A DNA stretch of 19,168 bases from SXXH01 sp041165735 (GCA_046341775.1 JBKDQQ010000136.1:1-19168), one strand, 5' to 3'. Counted from the first letter of the stretch, positions 8,027 through 17,630 are shown. Translations and numbers: made by a program. Notes: generated from the letters alone by a model not told the origin.

Positions 8027-8683
8027 ATGGTCGCGGTTCGCGTCGTCTGCATCTCCGACACGCACTTGCGCTGCCGCAAGGTGCCCATCCCCGATGGCGA
8101 CATCCTCGTCCACGCGGGAGATCTGACCGGGCGGGGCTCGTTGGAGGAACTCGCCGGCGAAGCGGCCTGGCTGCGTGCGCTGCCGCATCGCCACAAGGTG
8201 GTCGTGGCGGGCAACCACGACTTCTGCTTCCAGCGCGAGAAGGCGCAGGCGCTGGAGCTGTGCCGGGGCCTGGTCTACCTCGAGGACGAGGGATGCGAGC
8301 TCGAGGATCTGCGCTTCTGGGGCTCTCCATGGCAACCATGGTTCTTCGACTGGGCGTTCAACTTGCCGCGCGGCGCGGAACTGCGCGCCAAGTGGGACCT
8401 CATCCCGCGGGACCTCGACGTGCTGGTCACGCACGGGCCGCCGTCCTCGATCGGCGACCTGACCATGGGTGGCGAAAGCGTGGGATGCGCCGACCTGCTC
8501 GAGGCCGTGCGCCGCACGCGGCCACGCCACCACGTGTGCGGCCACATCCACGAAGCACGCGGCGTGCGCGTCGATGGCGAAACCACGCACGTGAACGCGT
8601 GCCTGCTCGACGAAAGCTACGCACCCGTGCACGCGCCCATCGTCCTCGACATCGAGCCGCGCGACAGGGGCTCGCATGGCTGA
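8027..8683 (+). CDS. Metallophosphoesterase, MPPED1/2 (239FB)-like
   Basis: This 218-aa cytoplasmic calcineurin-like phosphoesterase carries the complete motif set for a dinuclear metal site: DTH at 11-13, GD at 31-32, GNHD at 62-65, THGPPSS from 135 and GHIH at 172-175. The compact length and the WGSPWQPWFFDWAF segment (98-111) are typical of the MPPED1/MPPED2 subgroup, which hydrolyses phosphodiesters such as cyclic nucleotides. The physiological substrate here is unknown. The ATG at 8027 is preceded by a -10-like hexamer and not by a ribosome-binding site. The gene diverges from the Nudix gene across 81 bp and its 3' end overlaps the next gene by 8 nt. Confidence 0.92.
   Translation: MVAVRVVCISDTHLRCRKVPIPDGDILVHAGDLTGRGSLEELAGEAAWLRALPHRHKVVVAGNHDFCFQREKAQALELCRGLVYLEDEGCELEDLRFWGSPWQPWFFDWAFNLPRGAELRAKWDLIPRDLDVLVTHGPPSSIGDLTMGGESVGCADLLEAVRRTRPRHHVCGHIHEARGVRVDGETTHVNACLLDESYAPVHAPIVLDIEPRDRGSHG
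8666..8670 (+). promoter_or_regulatory. Ribosome-binding site of the receiver-like gene
   Basis: AGGGG lies 5 nt before the ATG at 8676, within the last codons of the metallophosphoesterase gene, and supports that overlapping start. Confidence 0.5.
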
Positions 8684-9086
8684 GGACGAACGCGGCGGGT
8701 CGTTCACGGTGCTCTTGATCGACGACCGCGACTACGCCTTGCCGCAGATCGAGGCGGCCATCCCGGCGCACCTGCGCGAACGCTGCCATGTGCGGCACCT
8801 GTCGAGCTTCGCCGCCTACCGCGCCGAGGGCCGTCCGCGCGCGCAGGTCGTGCTGCTCGACTACTTCCTCGACCTCGACGCCACCGTGGGTGAACTGGTG
8901 GCGCACGAAGTGCGCGCGGAGCATCTCGTCGGTTTCTCCTCGGAGGCGTCCTGCTCCGAAGCCATCGTCGCGGCCGCCGGGCGCGCCCACGCGGACATCC
9001 CTCCAGCGCGATTGCACGCCGTGCGCAAGCTGCACGGAGCGTCGCGCAATCGCGAGCTCGAGGCCTTGTTCGCGCGCATCCTCTGA
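8676..9086 (+). CDS. Stand-alone receiver-like (REC) domain protein
   Basis: This 136-aa protein has the layout of a response-regulator receiver without an output domain. The first strand TVLLIDD gives the acidic pair D16-D17. The third strand AQVVLLDYFLDLD gives the candidate phosphoacceptor D62. The fourth strand ends LVGFSSE with S88/S89 where Thr/Ser is expected. K118 (VRKLHG) could be the conserved Lys. The match is weak in sequence but complete in key residues. It starts inside the end of the metallophosphoesterase gene (8-nt overlap, ribosome-binding site AGGGG), so the two are almost certainly co-translated. No kinase is visible nearby. It ends 9 bp from the convergent DUF697 gene. 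A degenerate, non-phosphorylated receiver is also possible. Confidence 0.75.
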   Translation: MAEDERGGSFTVLLIDDRDYALPQIEAAIPAHLRERCHVRHLSSFAAYRAEGRPRAQVVLLDYFLDLDATVGELVAHEVRAEHLVGFSSEASCSEAIVAAAGRAHADIPPARLHAVRKLHGASRNRELEALFARIL

Positions 9087-9095
9087 CGCGGGTCT

Positions 9096-10097
9096 TCAAC
9101 CTCCGCGCAGCATGCCCAAGAGGCTCGACGCGTCCGTCTCCCGCGCGCTGCGCTCGATGTCGCGCTGGTGCGCGGGGTACAGCGCCTTCGCCCGTTCGAG
9201 TTCGCGTCCGAACAGCGCGCGCAAGTCGATGGACGACAGCTTCCGCCCGCCGGCGTAGTACTGCTTGGCCACCATGCCCAGCGCCCAGGTCGTGGCGAAG
9301 GTCATGCCCGCGCCGGTGGCCACGCCGGCCACCTTGGCGGCCTTCTTGCCGAGGAACTTCTTGGCGAGGCCGCCCACCAGCTCGCGCGCGAAGGACTCGA
9401 CGACTTGCGACGCCGCCCCAACGCCGACGACGCCCAGCATCTCCTTGATGCTGCCGCGATCGAGCGAGACGCCGCAGGACTTGCCGACGCCGTGCACCAT
9501 CTTCATCTGCAACGGGACGATAGCCATGGTGGCCATGGTCTGGGGCAGCAGCTCGAGTCCACCGGCGAGGATGGCGTACTTGAGCACCGTGGAGTCGATC
9601 TCGGCGTCGCGCGTCGCGACATTCGCGACACTCGCTCCGCTCGAGACCGGCAAGGGGGGCGGCGCGACTGCCACGACGGATCCCGCGGCGGCCACGGCCG
9701 GCAGCGGCGGCGGCGCGAGCGGGCTCGTGGCGAGCGCATCCGCGTCGCGCACGACGCTGGCCGCCTCCGCCTGCGGCAAGCCGACGAGCGCGCGCAAGCG
9801 CTCGAGGAACGCCGCTTCCGCCTGGTCGTGCGCGCCATCCGCGTCGCACACCGCCACCGCCATCTCGAAGGCGAGGCGCCGCATGGGCTCGCCCTGCAAG
9901 GCGCGCACCTCCTCCTCGAGCGTCGTCTCCTGCAACAGCACGCGCTTGCAGGCCGTCGCCATGGGCTTGGCGGCTTCGCCCCCCAGCCCTTCGAGCACAG
10001 AGCGGATGCGCTCCCGCTCCACACCGCTCTTGTCGCCGTCCGCAAGTGCCGCCATCACGCAGATGGCCCCCATCGCCTCGAGTTCGCGTCGCTCCAT
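9096..10097 (-). CDS. TerB-like / DUF697 (YcjF-like) membrane-associated protein
   Basis: This 333-aa protein has two parts. Residues 1-118 are helical and resemble TerB-like domains, with two acidic motifs at matching places: ADGDKSGVERERI (19-31) and CDADGAHDQAEAAFLERL (84-101). Residues 125-155 form a linker with the motif APPPLP twice. Residues about 168-320 match DUF697: YAILAGGLELLPQTMATM, then VPLQMKMVHGVGKSCGV, a Gly/Ala-rich amphipathic region at 220-275, and ALGMVAKQYYAGG. DUF697 proteins are usually peripheral or integral membrane proteins of unknown role, often next to GTPases; none is visible here. It is transcribed alone, divergent from the permease gene, with a -10-like TAGTCT 7 nt before the ATG. 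Confidence 0.82.
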   Translation of the reverse strand: MERRELEAMGAICVMAALADGDKSGVERERIRSVLEGLGGEAAKPMATACKRVLLQETTLEEEVRALQGEPMRRLAFEMAVAVCDADGAHDQAEAAFLERLRALVGLPQAEAASVVRDADALATSPLAPPPLPAVAAAGSVVAVAPPPLPVSSGASVANVATRDAEIDSTVLKYAILAGGLELLPQTMATMAIVPLQMKMVHGVGKSCGVSLDRGSIKEMLGVVGVGAASQVVESFARELVGGLAKKFLGKKAAKVAGVATGAGMTFATTWALGMVAKQYYAGGRKLSSIDLRALFGRELERAKALYPAHQRDIERSARETDASSLLGMLRGG

Positions 10098-10104
10098 GCC
10101 GAGG

Positions 10105-10110
10105 AGACTA
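10105..10110 (-). promoter_or_regulatory. -10-like hexamer TAGTCT of the TerB/DUF697 gene
   Basis: TAGTCT ends 7 nt before the ATG at 10097 with no Shine-Dalgarno sequence between, fitting a leaderless or nearly leaderless transcript. Confidence 0.45.
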
Positions 10111-10272
10111 GGCGCGGCGCGGCGCTTCCGTGCGCAAGAAGCCTGTCAAGTCGAATGCCCTCGGGCCGATCCGGCCCAGGGCCGGCGCGACGAAGTGCGT
10201 GGCGGCCTTGCGCAGGCTGGCGCGAACTCCACCTACGCCCGGCTTCGAATGGCGGCGCGCGGACCGCAGGAC

Positions 10273-10278
10273 CAGACT
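10273..10278 (+). promoter_or_regulatory. Possible -10-like hexamer CAGACT of the permease gene
   Basis: CAGACT ends 7 nt before the ATG at 10286. It differs from the TAGNNT pattern seen before other genes in its first base only, so it is a weak candidate. Confidence 0.25.
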
Positions 10279-10285
10279 GTTCCGG

Positions 10286-11053
10286 ATGCTGATCCTCGCC
10301 CTGCTAGGCGCCGCCGTCGTGGGACTGTCGCTCGGCCTGATGGGCTCGGGCGGCTCGATCCTCGCCGTGCCGGTGCTCGTCTACCTGGTTGGACAAGACG
10401 AGAAGGTGGCCATCGCCGGGTCGATGGGCATCGTCGCGGCGATCAGCGCCATCGCCGCCATCCCCTACGCGAGGCGGGGACTGGTGGCTTGGCGCAGCGT
10501 GCTGTGGTTCGGCCTGCCGGGCATGGCGGGAGCATGGATCGGAGCGGCGGCGTCCAAGCACGTCGCCGGGGCCGTGCAGCTGTCCGTCTTCGCCGCGCTG
10601 ATGCTGGTGGCGGCGTACATGATGCTGCGACCCGCTCGGGAGGCCACGCAAGCGGCGTCGCGAGCGGCAGGGCTCGTGGTCGTGGATGGACTGGTCGTGG
10701 GCGCCGTGACGGGCTTCGTCGGAGTCGGTGGCGGCTTCCTGATCGTGCCGGCGCTCGTGCTGCTGGGCGGGCTCGAGATGCGCAACGCCGTCGCGACGAG
10801 CCTCGTGGTCATCGCGCTCAAGAGCGCGGTCGGCTTCGCCAAGCACCTGGAGGTGATCGACTCGTTGGGCTTGGCCCTCGACTGGCAGGTGATCGGCCTC
10901 TTCGTGGCCGCGGGCGTCGCCGGCAGCCACGGCGGATCGATCCTGGCGGCGCGCATCCCGCAAGCCGCGTTGAAGCGCGCCTTCGGCGTGTTCCTGCTCG
11001 TGATGGGCGCCGCGATCGTCGCGCAGAACTGGTCGCGCGTCGTCGGCGCCTGA
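10286..11053 (+). CDS. TauE/SafE family membrane permease
   Basis: This 255-aa polytopic inner-membrane protein has the internal duplication of the TauE/SafE (sulfite/sulfonate exporter-like, DUF81) family. The first half carries GLSLGLMGSGGSILAVPVLV (13-32) and the second carries GAVTGFVGVGGGFLIVPALV (139-158). Each is followed by helices, with a re-entry at GVAGSHGGSILAARIP (210-225). Family members export or import small organic or sulfur anions; the substrate cannot be told here. An in-frame ATG at 10130 would add 52 basic, Pro-rich residues, so I start at 10286, where the first membrane helix begins. The gene is alone on its strand, with a hairpin 6 bp after its stop codon. Confidence 0.9.
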   Translation: MLILALLGAAVVGLSLGLMGSGGSILAVPVLVYLVGQDEKVAIAGSMGIVAAISAIAAIPYARRGLVAWRSVLWFGLPGMAGAWIGAAASKHVAGAVQLSVFAALMLVAAYMMLRPAREATQAASRAAGLVVVDGLVVGAVTGFVGVGGGFLIVPALVLLGGLEMRNAVATSLVVIALKSAVGFAKHLEVIDSLGLALDWQVIGLFVAAGVAGSHGGSILAARIPQAALKRAFGVFLLVMGAAIVAQNWSRVVGA

Positions 11054-11059
11054 GCTGGC

Positions 11060-11086
11060 CGCCGAGCCGGATGCGCCGGCTCGGCG
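11060..11086. terminator. Hairpin between the convergent permease and universal stress genes
   Basis: A perfect 11-bp inverted repeat CGCCGAGCCGG / CCGGCTCGGCG with a 5-nt loop starts 6 bp after the permease stop. The gene on the other strand ends at 11140, 53 bp away. There is no clear T-run on either side, so it is a GC-rich hairpin that could work in both directions rather than a textbook intrinsic terminator. Confidence 0.5.
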
Positions 11087-11139
11087 CGATCCTCCGGTCG
11101 GCACGAGTGGTGCTTGGATGCACCGCGGGAACGCGCGAC

Positions 11140-11607
11140 TCAATGCCTGTCGAGTCGCTGGCGCCGAGGACGCACGACCAGCACGCTGCACGGCGCGTGC
11201 TCGACCACTTGCCTCGCGACCGAGCCCAGCGCCAGCGTGGCGAGGGCCGAGCGCCCATGCGCGCCCATGAAAATGTAGTCGGCGCCCCATTCCTGCGCCT
11301 CGGCCAGGATCCGCTGCGCCGCGTCGCCGTCGAGGCGGCGCGCTTCGAAGCGCAGGTCCGCCTTGGCGGAACGCACGAGGTCCTCGCCAGCCCGCAGATC
11401 GGCCGCGGCCCGGCGCTCCTCGTCCAGGAGATGCTGCGAGTACACGGCGGCGCCGGTCATCAGCGGATCGCCGACGAACGGCCAAGGCCGCACGACCGAA
11501 ACCACGCGCAACACGGATCCGGCCGGCCATCCCCACGCCGCGCACTCCTGCAACGCCAGATGGGCATTCGCGGATCCGTCGGTGGGATGGAGGATGCGCA
11601 GGCTCAC
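11140..11607 (-). CDS. Universal stress protein, UspA family (ATP-binding type)
   Basis: This 155-aa single-domain universal stress protein starts with the first strand and loop LRILHPTDGSANA. It ends with the nucleotide-binding motif G-x2-G-x9-G-S at 115-129 (GAHGRSALATLALGS) and a final strand SVLVVRP, so it should be of the ATP-binding type. The start is GTG at 11607. No Shine-Dalgarno sequence is seen, but a TAGCCT hexamer lies 6 nt upstream. It follows prfC in the same direction after 75 bp and could be co-transcribed with it or use its own promoter. Its role in the cell is general stress response by family knowledge only. Confidence 0.9.
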   Translation of the reverse strand: MSLRILHPTDGSANAHLALQECAAWGWPAGSVLRVVSVVRPWPFVGDPLMTGAAVYSQHLLDEERRAAADLRAGEDLVRSAKADLRFEARRLDGDAAQRILAEAQEWGADYIFMGAHGRSALATLALGSVARQVVEHAPCSVLVVRPRRQRLDRH

Positions 11608-11613
11608 GCAGGC

Positions 11614-11619
11614 AGGCTA
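11614..11619 (-). promoter_or_regulatory. -10-like hexamer TAGCCT of the universal stress gene
   Basis: TAGCCT ends 6 nt before the GTG start at 11607. It supports both the GTG start and an own promoter separate from prfC. Confidence 0.45.
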
Positions 11620-11682
11620 GCCGGTCCACGCCCCGGTCCAACTTGGCCGAGGTGCGCAGCCACCGTCGGGAAGATGGCCCGT

Positions 11683-13283
<1,601 letters not shown>

Positions 13284-13287
<4 letters not shown>

Positions 13288-13323
13288 GTAGTCTTCGCGC
13301 CGGATCGCGCGAAGACTACATGA
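13284..13323. promoter_or_regulatory. Perfect 17-bp inverted repeat covering the prfC start codon
   Basis: The arms TCATGTAGTCTTCGCGC (13284-13300) and GCGCGAAGACTACATGA (13307-13323) are exact reverse complements around a CGGATC loop. Read in prfC direction, the 3' arm contains the prfC ATG (13287-13285) and the weak GAAGA site before it. The 5' arm contains ATG directly followed by TAG, and the hexamer TAGTCT that resembles the -10 elements of other genes here. It can act as an RNA hairpin hiding the start codon, or as a DNA operator over the promoter. There is no T-run after it, so it is not a typical terminator for the upstream gene. Confidence 0.75.
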
Positions 13324-13396
13324 TGCCATGCGCCCGTCCGCTCGCGCACCTGCACGAAGCCGGGGCTGGCTCCCGGCGGCCGCGGCAGGCGCGGAT

Positions 13397-15883
13397 TCAG
13401 CGATGCTGGAGCAAGGCCGGGTAGCGATGCGGAGTGGACAGGGAAAGGACGGCCAGCGCCGTCTGGCAAATGGGCCCCCCGTAGTGGCCGCCCCAGCGAT
13501 CCGGCACGATCCAGCCTCCACTGCGGCACGAGGGGCGCGAACCCGGCTCGACTTCTTGCTCGAGTGATTGCAAGGGAAGCAGCGCAGACAGCAGTGCGCG
13601 GCTCCACGCGCCCCACGCGCGCCCACCACTCGCCTCCGAGCCGAGCCCGTCGTGGTGCCACAACGCGAGCGTCCCCCAGTGCCAGTAGTAGTAGTCGACG
13701 TCGAGGCGAGCGCCGTGCTCGCGATCCGGGGCTCCCGCACGCGGGAGATCCTTGGAGAGCTGGCCCGCGGCCAAGGGCAGGAACGCGTCGCGGGCATCGG
13801 CCTCCACGCACATCCGGATGCACATGCCAAGCGCGGACATCACGGCAGGGTGGTACCGGAAGTGGTCGCCGCCGCCGCTCAAGGCTTGGCCGGCTTCCTC
13901 GGGTCGGACGTATCCGACCATGCCGTTGCCGGCGGTCACGTACTTGGCGAAGGCCAGTCCACCCTCCATCGCTTCGTCGGGCACGTCGAGGCCCGCGAGC
14001 TTGGCGGCCTTGAGCGTCAAGACGCACCAACCCGTCACCGAAGCATCCGCATCGTGCAGAGCGGCGCGGTCGCGGCTCCCGGCGAGCTCGCGCTCCACGT
14101 ATCCGCGCGCATCGTAGCGCCAGCCCCAAAGTCCCCTGCCGGCCGGCGAGGGGCGTTGCGCGGAGACGAGGTAGTCCACCGCCGCTTGCGCGTTCTCGCG
14201 CGAAACGGATCCGAAGCGCATGCCGTAGGCCTCGATCAAGGCGCAGGCAACCAAGGCTTCGTTGTACATGAAGGGCCGGTCATCGCCGATGTAGCCCCTG
14301 CGCTCCTGCCGGGCGAGCAACCACGCGACGCCTGCTTCGACGACTCGGCCGAACGTGCGGTCCTCGCCAGGCATGGTCTCGAACACCCGCGTCCGCGAGT
14401 GCTCGCCATGGCCGTTGGCCATAAAGGCGAGCAAGGCGAGGCCGGTCAAGCCGGCGTCGTAGTTGCCGGTGATTAAGGCCTTGCGGTCGTAGCAGGGCTT
14501 CTCCTCCGGGCAGATCGACCTCAAGCGCCCGTACGACCACGAGCCGTCTTCCGCCTGATGCCGCGCGAGCCAGCGCAGGCCCGCATCGATCGCGGCTCGG
14601 GTCGCCGCCGGCCCGTCGGGTGTGGATCCCCAACTGGTCGCGTCCGGCTTGCGCGGACCGTAGGGGCCTGCATGCGCGGGTTCCTGCAGCGGTCGAGGCA
14701 AACGCACGATCTCCGTGCTCATGCGCGGCATCCACGCGCTGGGAACGCCGCCTGGTCGGGCTCGACCCGAGGCAGTCCTCCCAAGCGCGACGAGTCGCGC
14801 ATCGATGAGCGCGGCATTGGCCTCGTCTCCGCTCGCACGGCAAGCGCGCAAGGCCAGTTCGAGCACATCCGGCCAGGCGGCTGAGGCTTCGGGCGAGACG
14901 ATGCGCGCCTCGAACTCCTCGATGCGGCGCAGGATCGTCCGGTGTTCGGCGACGCCAAGCATGTCCAACTGGTGCAACAGCACCAGGACCAACGTGTCGC
15001 GCGGGGCTTGGGGCGGATTCCTGCGACCCGACGAGTCCGACTCCCAGCAGTCCAGCATGCTGGCGGCCCTGTCGAGCACCGAACTGGCCAATCCGATGTC
15101 GCCGGATGCGCGCGCGAAGGCGGACTCGTACACCAGCGCGTCGCAGCCTTGGACGAGATGCTCGAGATCCTCGGCGACCGCCCTCGCCCTCTTCCGCATG
15201 GCGCCCAAGTCGAGGCGCCTGGCATCCTCCAAGGTCGATGCGAGCCACAGGATCCGCAGCTCGTGCAAGAGCGCCTCGGCCAGCGCCGCCTCCACGTCCG
15301 CCGCCAGCGGCGCGCGAGCGTCCACCGCCTGTAGCGCGATGCGCTCCTGATCGAGGATCGCTCCCGCCAATTCGGAACGACTCCTCGTGGACTCGAGGGC
15401 ATGTTCCAGTAGGCGTCGCGCTTCCTTCGCGTAGACGCCGCGCATGGCCTCGTCGCCCTCGGCCTCGTGCAGGCTAGCGCACGCCGATCCGAGGCGCAGG
15501 TAGGCGAGCGCCGCGGCGGTGGCAGGCGCCAGGATCTCGCGGGCGAAGACGGCGAGCTCCATCCCGCGCCCACCAGCCCGCACCTGCAACCTGTAGGCGA
15601 GTCCCTCCCCACCGCTCGAGCGCCTGGCCTTGACGAGCTGCAAGCCCGGCACCGACTGGCGCGCGGCCTCGACGACCCATGCCGGCACGCGGGCAACGTC
15701 GACCTCGATCTCCGAGGCGGCCCCCGTGGCGGCTTCCGTCGCGACATCCGTGGCGAGCGCGGGTGCGGCTTGGAGGGACGCCTCCACGCTTGGAGCCGTC
15801 CCTGCGAGACAGCACGCCAGCAACGCCATGGCAGCCGCCCACTTCCGCACGACCACGATTGGACTCGACCACCTATACCGCAT
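13397..15883 (-). CDS. Secreted protein with PepSY-like N-terminus and alpha-toroid (squalene cyclase-like) C-terminus
   Basis: This 828-aa exported protein is of unknown role. The N-terminus has a signal (WAAAMALLACCLAGTAPSVEA) with possible lipobox LLAC at Cys24 or a signal peptidase I site after VEA. Residues about 60-118 look PepSY-like (VPAWVVEAARQSVPG, then YRLQVRAGGRGMELAVFARE). A long helical region follows to about 370. Residues about 428-820 are alpha-toroid repeats of the prenyltransferase/squalene cyclase fold: AIDAGLRWLARHQAEDGSWS, then VEAGVAWLLARQERRGYIGD, DASVTGWCVLTLKAAKLAGL and GGPICQTALAVLSL. No cyclase DxDD motif is seen, so catalysis is doubtful; binding or structural use is likelier. 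The ATG at 15883 is chosen over one 77 codons upstream because the signal starts there and TAGGTT lies 5 nt before it. Confidence 0.83.
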   Translation of the reverse strand: MRYRWSSPIVVVRKWAAAMALLACCLAGTAPSVEASLQAAPALATDVATEAATGAASEIEVDVARVPAWVVEAARQSVPGLQLVKARRSSGGEGLAYRLQVRAGGRGMELAVFAREILAPATAAALAYLRLGSACASLHEAEGDEAMRGVYAKEARRLLEHALESTRSRSELAGAILDQERIALQAVDARAPLAADVEAALAEALLHELRILWLASTLEDARRLDLGAMRKRARAVAEDLEHLVQGCDALVYESAFARASGDIGLASSVLDRAASMLDCWESDSSGRRNPPQAPRDTLVLVLLHQLDMLGVAEHRTILRRIEEFEARIVSPEASAAWPDVLELALRACRASGDEANAALIDARLVALGRTASGRARPGGVPSAWMPRMSTEIVRLPRPLQEPAHAGPYGPRKPDATSWGSTPDGPAATRAAIDAGLRWLARHQAEDGSWSYGRLRSICPEEKPCYDRKALITGNYDAGLTGLALLAFMANGHGEHSRTRVFETMPGEDRTFGRVVEAGVAWLLARQERRGYIGDDRPFMYNEALVACALIEAYGMRFGSVSRENAQAAVDYLVSAQRPSPAGRGLWGWRYDARGYVERELAGSRDRAALHDADASVTGWCVLTLKAAKLAGLDVPDEAMEGGLAFAKYVTAGNGMVGYVRPEEAGQALSGGGDHFRYHPAVMSALGMCIRMCVEADARDAFLPLAAGQLSKDLPRAGAPDREHGARLDVDYYYWHWGTLALWHHDGLGSEASGGRAWGAWSRALLSALLPLQSLEQEVEPGSRPSCRSGGWIVPDRWGGHYGGPICQTALAVLSLSTPHRYPALLQHR

Positions 15884-15888
15884 GGCGA

Positions 15889-15894
15889 AACCTA
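15889..15894 (-). promoter_or_regulatory. -10-like hexamer TAGGTT of the alpha-toroid gene
   Basis: TAGGTT ends 5 nt before the ATG at 15883 with no ribosome-binding site, again fitting leaderless transcription. Confidence 0.4.
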
Positions 15895-15990
15895 TCCCGA
15901 TTGGTGCGCTCTGGCAAGCCACGAGAGCGGCCCGGGGGGGCACCCGCGGATGCGGGCCGGGACGGTCCAGATCGAGCGGGACCAGCAGAA

Positions 15991-16008
15991 CCATCCAGAC
16001 CATCCAGA
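15991..16008. repeat. Two tandem copies of CCATCCAGA in the intergenic region
   Basis: Two exact 9-bp copies are followed by a diverged third unit (CCGTCAAGG). They lie in the 217-bp gap between the esterase stop and the alpha-toroid start. The same gap holds a CCCGC-GGAT-GCGGG hairpin at 15943-15956. I see no gene in it. Confidence 0.5.
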
Positions 16009-16100
16009 CCGTCAAGGCATCGTCGCGATCGACACCGGCCAAGTTCCCCGCCGTGCGGGCCGAAGCTTGGATCGCGAACGCGGGAAGCTCTGGTGCGGCT

Positions 16101-17609
16101 TCACCGGCCTGCACCCCAGCGCGCCTGCGCCGCCTGCAGGATCTCCTTCAACGACAGCGGGTGGTACCCGTGGCCTTGGCGCCAACCGAAGCGGATCTCG
16201 CCGCCGAAGGCGGGTTCGGCCTGGTCGGCGAACTGCTTCAAGCGCGCGACCGCGTTGTCGAGGAAGTACTCGTCGGCGTCGCCGACGTAGACGTGGATCT
16301 TCCCCGCGAGGCGCGGCGCGAGTTCGCTCCAGCGCGATTGCAGGGTGTGCCGCAAGTCGTGCGCGCGCCACGCCGCGCGCGCGCCGTCGTCGATGGCGCC
16401 CGTGCGCGGGTCCCACAAGGCGCGCGGAAGGAGATCCGCGCCGCGCTCGCCGTAGGTGGCGTTCCACGAGCCCCACTGTCCGCCGGAGCGCGTCCAACTG
16501 TCGCCGAGGCCGAGCACGTTCTCCAACTGGCATTCGTGCCGCACGGTGAAGAGCGTGTCGCCGTCCTGCGTGCGCATCGCAGGCCTCTCGAAGCCCGCCG
16601 CGTTCACGTAGGCGTTCCGGTCCTCGTACACATCGACCAGTTGGAAGTGCCGGAAGTCCACGCCATCCGGCGCGAAGGACCAGCAGCCGTTGAAGTGCTC
16701 CGGATGCCGCACCTGCAAGGCGAGCGAGACCCAGCCGCCGGTCGAATGGCCCGTGGTGAAGCGCGCGCGGCCATCGGGGATGGCGCGGAACTCGCGCTCG
16801 AGGTGCGGCAACAGTTCCTCGACCAAGGCGGTGCCCCACGGGCCGTGGTTCGCCGAGTCGACCTGGTACGGATCGCCCAAGGGGCCGGCCCCGTCCAGAT
16901 GCACGAGCAGGAAGCGCGGCATGTCGTCCGCGCGCCACTCGGCCAGGGCGCGCGAACCATCCGCGTAGCGTCGCGCGAGTCCGCGGCAACGCGAGCCGAA
17001 GCCGCCGATCTCCACCAGCAGCGGCCAGCGCCGATCGGCCTCCTCTTCGTGGCCTTTCGGCAGGAGAACGGCGGCGCGCAGGTGGATGTCGCGCCCGTGG
17101 AAGCGCGACAGATGCTCGGAGCGCAGTTTGACGAACTTGACCGAGCGCGTGTCGGCGGGCAGGTCCTCGTGGGAGATCGGCTGCGACAACTCGAGGCGCA
17201 ATGGCTGCGCGGCGCCGGGATCGAAGCGCACGAGGCGCGCCTCGCTCTGCAAGTTGCCCGGCGCGTCGAGCACGAGGAGATCGGGGTTCGAGCGCAGGAA
17301 GGCCTGCACGCGGTACTCGCCGGCGGGCAGCCCCGCGAGGCTCTCGAGCGGGAAGGCCGCGGAGCGCGCGTCGACCACCGCCACGCCACCGCCCTTCCAA
17401 TCGGGCGCGTCCACGCCGAAGAGCGGCGCCGCGTCGTTGCCCGTGTCCCCCACCATGCGGCGCGGCTCGCGCGCCGAAGGCGGAGCGAACACGACGAGCA
17501 CGCGACCGCCCGCGTGCGCCGGCTCCACGCCGCTCGCCAGCGCCACCTCGATGCGCGGTTCCTGGGCGGCCAACGAGCACAGCGCGAGGCAGAGGACGGC
17601 GGCGAGCAT
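16101..17609 (-). CDS. Secreted alpha/beta-hydrolase esterase (esterase D-like)
   Basis: This 502-aa exported protein has a short signal peptide (MLAAVLCLALCSLAAQ, cleavage near residue 15). An N-terminal beta domain of about 130-180 residues is followed by an alpha/beta-hydrolase domain of the putative-esterase family. WPLLVEIGGFGSRC (195-208) gives the oxyanion region. The nucleophile elbow is GHSTGGW with Ser289. Asp444 or Asp446 (YVGDADEYF) is the likely acid, and His480 or His483 (GHGYH) the base. The substrate could be a carbohydrate ester or another acyl ester. The start at 17609 is supported by the signal peptide and by TAGCAT 7 nt upstream. A transposon-like insertion begins about 30 bp before the start. 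Confidence 0.9.
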   Translation of the reverse strand: MLAAVLCLALCSLAAQEPRIEVALASGVEPAHAGGRVLVVFAPPSAREPRRMVGDTGNDAAPLFGVDAPDWKGGGVAVVDARSAAFPLESLAGLPAGEYRVQAFLRSNPDLLVLDAPGNLQSEARLVRFDPGAAQPLRLELSQPISHEDLPADTRSVKFVKLRSEHLSRFHGRDIHLRAAVLLPKGHEEEADRRWPLLVEIGGFGSRCRGLARRYADGSRALAEWRADDMPRFLLVHLDGAGPLGDPYQVDSANHGPWGTALVEELLPHLEREFRAIPDGRARFTTGHSTGGWVSLALQVRHPEHFNGCWSFAPDGVDFRHFQLVDVYEDRNAYVNAAGFERPAMRTQDGDTLFTVRHECQLENVLGLGDSWTRSGGQWGSWNATYGERGADLLPRALWDPRTGAIDDGARAAWRAHDLRHTLQSRWSELAPRLAGKIHVYVGDADEYFLDNAVARLKQFADQAEPAFGGEIRFGWRQGHGYHPLSLKEILQAAQARWGAGR

Positions 17610-17616
17610 GGCTTGG

Positions 17617-17622
17617 ATGCTA
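17617..17622 (-). promoter_or_regulatory. -10-like hexamer TAGCAT of the esterase gene
   Basis: TAGCAT ends 7 nt before the ATG at 17609. The matching -35 region would fall in the direct repeat or the end of the mobile element at about 17640. Confidence 0.45.
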
Positions 17623-17630
17623 ACGCGACG

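Noticed and set aside
4512..8126. A 1204-codon plus-strand open frame across the adaptor, His-rich and Nudix genes
   Set aside because: It spans several minus-strand genes with clear domains and has no recognisable motif; it results from the lack of AT-rich stop codons in G+C-rich DNA.
10130..10285. A 52-residue N-terminal extension of the TauE/SafE permease from the ATG at 10130
   Set aside because: The extra residues are basic and Pro-rich, unlike a signal or membrane helix, and family members start directly with the first helix as at 10286.
15884..16114. A 77-residue N-terminal extension of the alpha-toroid protein from the ATG at 16114
   Set aside because: It would bury the signal sequence that starts at 15883, and it covers a repeat-bearing intergenic region and runs into the esterase gene.
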